Shown here one piece after another: positions 57,836 through 64,000 of a stretch of 64,000 nucleotides of DNA. Each line of letters starts with the position of its first letter. Positions within the stretch are counted from its first letter, which is position 1. This DNA is from Eublepharis macularius (Eukaryota; Chordata; Lepidosauria; Squamata; Eublepharidae), in NCBI RefSeq assembly GCF_028583425.1, contig NC_072797.1:20060001-20124000 (forward strand). Direction: 5' to 3'. The position numbers and the translations under genes were made by a program. The notes under the pieces are model-generated. The model had not been told where the DNA came from and ran no database searches. It saw only the letters and a program-made list of their open reading frames with translations.

Positions 57836-58276
57836 TTGCTTTCAAAAAACCTGCTTGGGCTAAGTTGGCCACATTCCCCATGAGGTTCAAAGTATGCTTG
57901 ACCTCATAATCATGTACAGCCCTGGGTGGAGGGAAGGATGCCGAGACAGCAATGTAGAGCAGCAGAAGGACTGCGCAAACCGTCTCTGACCTTTTACTTC
58001 TCCACTTTTAATTTCCCCTTCCCTGGGCTGGATCTGCTGGATTAGGGCACCGGCCCATTAAGTCCAGCATCTCGTGTCACACAGTGACCCAACCAGTTGC
58101 CCTGAAGAGCACAGAGGCTTTGCCAGATGTTGCCTCCCATCGCTGTAGGTTTGCTTTTTAAAGCTTCTGGGCACTATTTTATGAGTGTGGATTGTAATTA
58201 ATCCCACAGATGGCCTCAGGAACTCCATAATTCTTAAGCAGGATGGGGCTAAAGAGTGACCCATTCTTAAGTTTTA

Positions 58277-58475
58277 GGTGGGAAGCCATGTTGGTCTGCA
58301 ATAGAACAACAGGATCTCAGACCACAAGATTTTAAGGGTATGAGCTTTCAAGAATCAGAGCTCCCTTCTTCAGATCTTAAGGGTATTTGAAGAAAGGAGC
58401 TCTGACTCTTGAAAGTTTATACCCTGGAAATGTTGTTGGTGTCTAAGGTGCTACTGGACTCAAATCCTGCCAATC
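58277..58475. mobile_element. palindromic MITE-like element (GTGCTACTGGACTC family), most complete copy
   Basis: GGGAAGCCATGTTGGTCTGC, GGTATGAGCTTTCAAGAATC, AGAGCTCCCTTCTTCAGATC; right arm inverted: GGAGCTCTGACTCTTGAAAG, TTTATACCCTGGAAATGTTG, GTGCTACTGGACTCAAATCC. Confidence 0.78.
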
Positions 58476-59094
58476 TTAACAGTAAGCACCTCAAGGAAAG
58501 GCACCCTGGATTTTTGCACAGTAGAAAAGCTGCATTGTTTTGTGGATATTTCTGGGCGGACAATACCTAAAACGAGTAAAACAATACTCCGGTGGTAGAC
58601 AAGCTTGTAGATATTTGACATCTGTTAGACGCACACTCTTTAGGCAGGAAAGTGAAGCAAGCGGAAACAGGTGAGAAAAAGAGACCTAGCAGAGAACTGG
58701 GTCGGCACCTTCTTTCATTTCTTTTTGCTGATGCCAGCCAAGAGTGTATAAAGCGGCAGCAAAAGTGGTAACTGGGCCAGCTCAAGTCAGGAAGCCCAGT
58801 TAAGGCATCCAAGTGCTGATGTCAAAGCTGATCTAACTTAATCCATTTCACTTATCCTTGCCCTCTGCAGGCTCACGAGAAAGGCTGTATTTACACAGTG
58901 AAGATGCTCCATTTTGCGTTCATTTCTGGTGTGAATAAGAGACGTTCACATCAACAATGGAGCATCCACATAGGAATTTTCCAGGCTGTTTTGTTTGTCA
59001 GCTGTCATTTTCCTTGTCAAAAGATAGCTGGGGGGGGGCTTAAAAGGTATGATGCCCCCCCTTTTGGGCTCAAACAGCTTAAATGGCACTAGAC

Positions 59095-60250
59095 GCTTTT
59101 TAAAATTCAAAAATAAAATATTTTATTTAACATAGATGGGAAAGGTCAGATGAAATCAGGGTTGAAAATTTCTGAGGTAACTCAATAAAAATAACTCTGA
59201 GGTAAAATCAGTACATGCACAGACTTAAGGACTAATGTTTCAGACTAGTTAGAGTTTCTCAAGCTCTTCACAGTTACTAGTGAGGGGCCTCACAGAGAGC
59301 CAGTTTGGTGTAGTGGTTAAGAGTCTGGGACTCTAATCTGGAGAACGGGGTTTGATTCCCCACTCCTCCACTTGAAGCCAGCTGGGTGACCTTCGGCTAG
59401 TCACAGCTCTCTGGAGCTCTCTCAGCCCCACCCACCTCACAGGGTGTTTTGTTGTGGGGATAATAATCACAAAAGCCACTAGGGGAACGGTCTCCAAAAG
59501 TGAGGAAAAGAAGAAAGCAAAGCCACACAGACCGTTGTGCTGCAAAATGACATACTTTGTTAACCGCTCTGAGTGGGCATTAAGTTGTCCTGAAGGGTGG
59601 TATATAAATCAAATGTTGTTGTTGTTGTTATTACTTAAATCTTTGTTGAGAGGCTTTTGTTCCAGTGTTTTCCCAAACACTCTAGTACTATTTCTTCGAG
59701 TATTCTCTTACTCTTTTTAGTTTCCAGAAGGCTGGTACCCTCCTTCCAGTACCCAAACCCCTTCTCTTGAAACATCAGTACTCCTCTTGAGGTTTTAACT
59801 GACCCTTAAAGTCTCCAAAGGCAATTTCTAACCACACCAGACCAGGGAGCTCTCCACTCTTCAGAGTTTAACTGGGTAGGGGAATTATCCCCTCATTAGA
59901 ACATCTATCTTCTTTCTTTGGCCCGAATGGGAGTCTTCACCTATTTCTCAAACTTTCTTGCCAACTTTTCCCCAGTTCTCCTGTCTATGTTAAACTCCTC
60001 TCAATTGGGGCTGAATATTGAAACTGTCAGTACTCAACCCCTCTCAGCTAGGGCTGGAATCAGACTCCACTCTCCCCAGCATCCAGTTCAGAAGTCTCTC
60101 TCAGTTCAGCTCATGCTACCCAATCAGATTCCTTGGAATAGCCTGTCACTCAAAGCTCTCTGTTTCTGTGATGAATTAACCCTTCACAGTCCTTCAGCTG
60201 TTTGTACAGCATGTCTAAGCTTTTAAGAAGTGCAGTCCATCACAAATGGT
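59095..60250 (-). mobile_element. possible LTR-like repetitive block, interrupted by a SINE
   Basis: Pyrimidine-rich plus strand (TCTCTCAGTTCAGCTC, CCCCTCTCAGCTAGGGCTGG and CTCCTCTCAATTGGGGCTGA as related words). AAATAAAATATTTTATTTAA near 59113 could be a reversed polyadenylation region. No coding domain, and exact ends were not found; class uncertain. Confidence 0.35.
59293..59633 (+). mobile_element. tRNA-derived SINE (TTAAGTTGTCCTGAAGGG family) with 81-bp internal insertion and (GTT)n tail
   Basis: Head CCAGTTTGGTGTAGTGGTTA, body GGTGACCTTCGGCTAGTCAC, 3' part GAGTGGGCATTAAGTTGTCC and a GTT repeat at 59614-59629. 59468-59548 is foreign: the undisrupted copy at 29714 runs GGGGATAATAATGGCATAC without it. 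Confidence 0.85.
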
Positions 60251-60834
60251 AATTGCAATAATGTTATATAGCAATTATTGATTTTTAAAAGCACCCCCAA
60301 AACCCTTTGGGAAGCAGTAAAGAAAATAGCAGCCATCGGGGACTGACAAAAAGAAACTGGCTTCTATGCAGGCATGACCTTAAAAATTCCTAAATTGCTC
60401 ATCCAGACAGCATGCTAACATGTTCAGCCTGCATTCATTCTAAAAAGATCATAATAAAATAGTTATGGGGAAAGGTGTACCAAAGGTAGGGAAAACCTGG
60501 CAAATAGACAATTGGAGGATGAACTCACATGAATGCTCCAAATAACAGCACTCCAATTTGGAATCAAAAGCGGGGGAAATGTCTGTGTAGAAATAGCTAC
60601 ACACACACCTCCAAGAGTAGGGTGGTGTGGGAAAACAGTGCGAGGCTCTTTTAAGTTCCACTATCAGCTTTGGACAGCAGCTAGCCATAGAAAAAGGAGT
60701 GAGTTCAGGAGCTAATGCCACTTCATAAAGGGAAGGAAATGACCAATCATAGGAAAAAGCGAAGGCACCTGATTGCTATGAGAACCACTAACAGTGCTGG
60801 CCTGCAAACTGCACTTCACTGGAAGAAGAGTTTT

Positions 60835-61305
60835 CATTACGTCCCCTGCAGGATGTTGCGCTCTGCAGACAAGCAACTCCTGGTGGTCCCCGGCCTGAAG
60901 GACATCCATCTGGCCTCAACCAGGGCCAGGGCTTTTTCTGCCCTGGCCCCAGCCTGGTGGAATGCTCTCCCGCTGGAGATCCAGGCCCTGCGGGACCTAT
61001 TTACAGTTTCTCAGGGCCTGTAAAACGGAGGTGTTCCTCCGGGCCTTTGGCTGAGTGCCAGCGAGTGTCTTCCTTCTTCCATCTAAGACCACCAATTCTT
61101 CTAGGGCTGCCCTCGGCCATCTGCTAAGCCCTTTGAGGACTCCCAATATTTGTTTAAATAGCCTGCTCCTGGCCTATTTTAATGACTTTTTAAAAATTAT
61201 TATTGATGTTATGTTTTTGTGACTTTTAATGTATTTTTTTAATGTTGTTAGCCACCCTGAGCCCTTCTGTGGGGAAGGCAGGGTATAAATCAAATAAAGA
61301 AATAC
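60835..61305 (+). mobile_element. LINE (L2-like) ORF2 C-terminus and 3' UTR
   Basis: The plus strand reads DIHLASTRARAFSALAPAWW then NALPLEIQALRDL, the typical RAFS-x-x-AP-x-WN-x-LP ending of L2-group LINE ORF2, now stopped early. The 3' end is GTTAGCCACCCTGAGCCCTT and GGCAGGGTATAAATCAAATA. Confidence 0.8.
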
Positions 61306-61957
61306 ATGAGGTTCACAAGCCATGGTCTGCACTACCTATACACACAAAGATCCAATTTGGTTTCTAGAATGGCCTGCATGGTACTCTCTGGTATGAGTTC
61401 CCAAACTGATGGAATAGATCAGACTGAAAGGTGGTGATTTGCACCTCTTCTTAGATGACTTGGGGTTTGAACCACAGGCTGCTTGGTCCAGCTCTAACAC
61501 TTTAGTGGTTACTTAGCCAAACACCTGGCAGACTGTGTGATGTGCATAATTCAAATAAGCAAGTTACGACTGACTCCTCATCTAAATTAGGGACTGATTA
61601 GCGGCATTGGGCTTCTGGGTGTTTGTATAAAAGAAGAGAGAATGAAAAACCCGCTCTAGTAAAAAAAGATACAGAGCAAAAGCCCATTATTAGACTTTCA
61701 CACCCATCTCTGGCTTCCACCCTTGTTCCGTGCCAGCCAACCCCACTGCAGCTTAAATGGTCCTTAAAATAAAACTGTGCTTCTAATGGGACACCTGTCC
61801 TGGATTAGCTACAATAAATCAATATCCATATGTACTTCAGTTCCTCTGCAGGGATGAAGGAGAAACGTTGTTTAAATAATTCAAGATCTTGCTTGGGTGG
61901 TCATGACTGCAAAAAGGACCTGAGCGAGGAGAGTAGGTCTGAGCTCATGAAGCTCCC

Positions 61958-62045
61958 AGATCCTTAAGGGGATGGCATTTAGCACAGCCTAGCTCTGGCC
62001 CAGATCCTTAAGGGGATGGCATTTAGCACAGCCTTGCTCTGGCCC
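61958..62045 (+). repeat. 44-bp tandem duplication
   Basis: AGATCCTTAAGGGGATGGCA to GCTCTGGCCC occurs twice in a row with a single difference (CCTAG/CCTTG). Confidence 0.92.
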
Positions 62046-63148
62046 AGAGCAAATTGGCGTATATAAGTCATTTCACTTACACTTTTGTACATGAAATAAG
62101 ATTGATTGCTAATATATTTAAACCCTTTAAATGACTCCATCCCCAAATGATAAAAAGCTAAATGGAATGTAGTGTTTTATGTGAGGTAGCATAGGTGAGC
62201 AGGGTATGTATCCTCTGCAATGGAAAAAAAGGATGGGTTGCAAATGCAGATGTCTGGGGCCAGATTTTTCTACTGTTTCTGTAACCCCCCCCTCCCCAAA
62301 TACATTATCATCAGCTATAGTCAGCTGGATCTGCTGTGATACTTCAAAGGATGCCTGAAAGCCCCCTTAAAAGATCTCACAGGAATGCAGAATGAATAGC
62401 TCAAGAAGAATCAGTGTCGTGTTTCATCAAAATCTGAGCTAAAACAGCTTCCTGAAAATGCCTTCAATAGTAATATTTCTCAGTCCAAGATGTTTGGATT
62501 CATGGCAGCATTAACTGAATGGCAGCATTTTCCAACCCAACAGCTGTTCATTCAGCTGCACAAAATGGTCAATTAGTTGCGTCTGACTCCTTTGTGGACA
62601 GGTGCCTTGTCTGCATTCCAAGTGGCTATCACAGTCACTGCCCTCTTTGTTTCCAAATTAAAGTTCTTCTTCCCTGCCCTTATCCAACCATCCATTCCGT
62701 TGTTGAGAAAGACCCATGAAGTGGGAAAGCTACTGGAATCACTGAAAAATTCTTCCTACGATTTACCTTGGAAATAAGGGGCAGTATCCTACCAACTCAA
62801 TGCACGGAATGTCATTTATTTCCAGCATTCATCTCTGTTTCTGCAGCACTTTCCACCACCTGGAAATATCATTCCCAGGGTCATGGAACCACATAGGGGA
62901 ACTAAGTAGGTTGTGTGTGTGTATCGTGGAGGACAAGGAGGTGAGATTGCTCCTGCTTCTTCTGGAATCACAGCTCCACTGAGGAAAGGAGTCTATTTCA
63001 TCCCCCTTTTCCCTCCTCGCTCCAACCAACTGAGCTGTTGTTCTGCATGGATCCTGCAACTGCAAGAATGATCATTCTGTGAGTCAGAATAAGCTGCAGA
63101 AAAGGAGAGGAATGTGCAAATGTCCTGCATACCTTCCACTCGGAGATG

Positions 63149-63182
63149 GTAGGATGCTGCCCACTGTAGGATGCTGCCCACT
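63149..63182 (+). repeat. 17-bp tandem duplication
   Basis: GTAGGATGCTGCCCACT twice in a row. Confidence 0.9.
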
Positions 63183-63476
63183 TTAGTGATTCAAGCCCGA
63201 TTTTTGTCTCTAAGGGGTTAATCAGAGAGGCTGAAGCAATACGAAAATCTAGAAATGACCCACTTAGGATAATAAGGGATGTTTCTCAATTTTGTACGTC
63301 ATATATAAATAAATGACCATATAAAGGCACAGAATGATTATTTTAGAGGTATGTAAAGACTGAGGTGAGGGGTTACTCATGCTTTTAAAGATAAGTGCAA
63401 GATGATCACGCCACTCCAATGAGGGGCAATCCATGTGCAGAAAACAAGTTTCCATGCACAAATCATCCTGATGCTG

Positions 63477-63640
63477 CTGTAGCACAGTGGTTATCAGCAT
63501 TCTGCTGGTTTGAATCCCACTACTGCCATGAGCTTAGCGGGTGGCCTCCTCTCAGCTCCAGCTTCCCAGCTGTATTGTGGGGATAATAAAAATACTGACT
63601 TTATTCACTGCTCTGAATGGAGCACTAATCGGTCTAGAAG
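63477..63640 (+). mobile_element. tRNA-derived SINE, partly decayed
   Basis: TGTAGCACAGTGGTTATCAG head, GGTTTGAATCCCACTACTGC B-box-like word, GTGGGGATAATAAAAATACT and TCACTGCTCTGAATGGAGCA. Confidence 0.7.
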
Positions 63641-63644
63641 CACA

Positions 63645-64000
63645 TGTTACATGCAGAGCAATGCAGGAGGTATTCCTCTGTAACTCTCAGGCAGTTCTGA
63701 GTTCAATAATGATATTCAAATCACAATTCACAACAGCAGACTCAGAAACACGCACAGTACAAAACTAGAACAAATATACTCTGAAACAACCTGAGTTAAA
63801 TCCTAATTAAATATTTCATCATTATTACTTATTATTAGGGCTGCTGAAACACCTGCCAGTTCGTCTCACAGTTTGTTCGCCAGTTGCGAACAGGAAGTCA
63901 AATTTTTGCCTAACTGCTTGCAAGCAATTTGAGCCTGTTTACTGGATTACTTTTCATATATTCAAACAGTACTGCACAGTACAGTGTATTTGACAGTGTT
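63645..64000. other. non-coding window end
   Basis: AT-rich. 63845-63960 has CAGTTCGTC and GTTTGTTCGCCAGTTGCGAA, words that may belong to the same unclassified repeat as the block near 6.85-7.13 kb. Confidence 0.35.

Larger units (their letters stand above)
61310..63470. other. non-coding, mostly unrecognised
   Basis: AT-rich DNA with two small tandem duplications listed separately; no gene or ALPK2 5' exon recognised. Confidence 0.45.

Noticed and set aside
1..64000. MALT1 or NEDD4L exons expected from mammalian gene order
   Set aside because: No recognisable death/Ig/caspase-like (MALT1) or HECT/WW (NEDD4L) peptide was seen on either strand; they probably lie outside the window.
1..64000. 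CRISPR arrays, operons, ribosome binding sites
   Set aside because: The window is vertebrate nuclear DNA with spliced exons; no regularly spaced identical repeats or bacterial gene layout.

Overview
The window looks like intronic and intergenic DNA of a squamate reptile (lizard); the species cannot be fixed, and a gekkotan is only a guess. Evidence for a reptile: one split vertebrate gene set in dense, old transposon debris. The debris includes CR1 tails ending in ATTCTATG-type repeats, several tRNA-derived SINE families, SINEs with a 5S-rRNA-like segment, hAT-type fold-back MITEs and a Penelope-like remnant. No bacterial gene organisation, CRISPR array or rRNA gene is visible. No intact tRNA gene stood out on reading.

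Only one cellular gene could be supported: the 3' two-thirds of ALPK2 (alpha-protein kinase 2) on the minus strand, stop codon at 11721. Eight exons were placed from splice sites and reading phase: 44592-41802, 40210-40063, 38474-38347, 33837-33563, 33434-33346, 28333-28116, 22068-22020 and 11940-11721. Every junction has AG/GT consensus, and all seven exon-exon phases join to one open frame of 1305 residues plus stop (3918 nt). The 930-codon first exon is the fast-evolving acidic, Ser/Thr/Glu-rich central region. The next two exons form an Ig domain, and the last five form the alpha-kinase domain with its C-terminal zinc module. The exons encoding the N-terminus were not found in the 19.4 kb upstream of 44592.

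Layout: 1-11.7 kb is the 3' flank of ALPK2 (GC-rich TE debris, a ~1 kb TIR element, two hAT MITEs, SINEs). 11.7-44.6 kb is ALPK2 exons and introns filled with SINEs, LINE tails and MITEs. 44.6-64 kb is the 5' side (upstream intron or intergenic), with an L2-like LINE remnant, GC-rich palindromic repeats, a 617-bp fold-back element, a Pro/Gln-rich coding-like stretch and a possible LTR-like block. In mammals ALPK2 lies between NEDD4L and MALT1; neither was recognised here.

Points most worth a second look: a hammerhead-ribozyme-like core inside a head-to-head Penelope-like remnant with a 12-bp target duplication; a 62-residue internal tandem duplication in ALPK2; an unclassified fold-back with two 173-bp arms between 15-bp direct repeats; and near-perfect palindromes carrying CRE-like cores in GC-rich repeats. 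All family names come from reading the sequence and general knowledge; no search was run.
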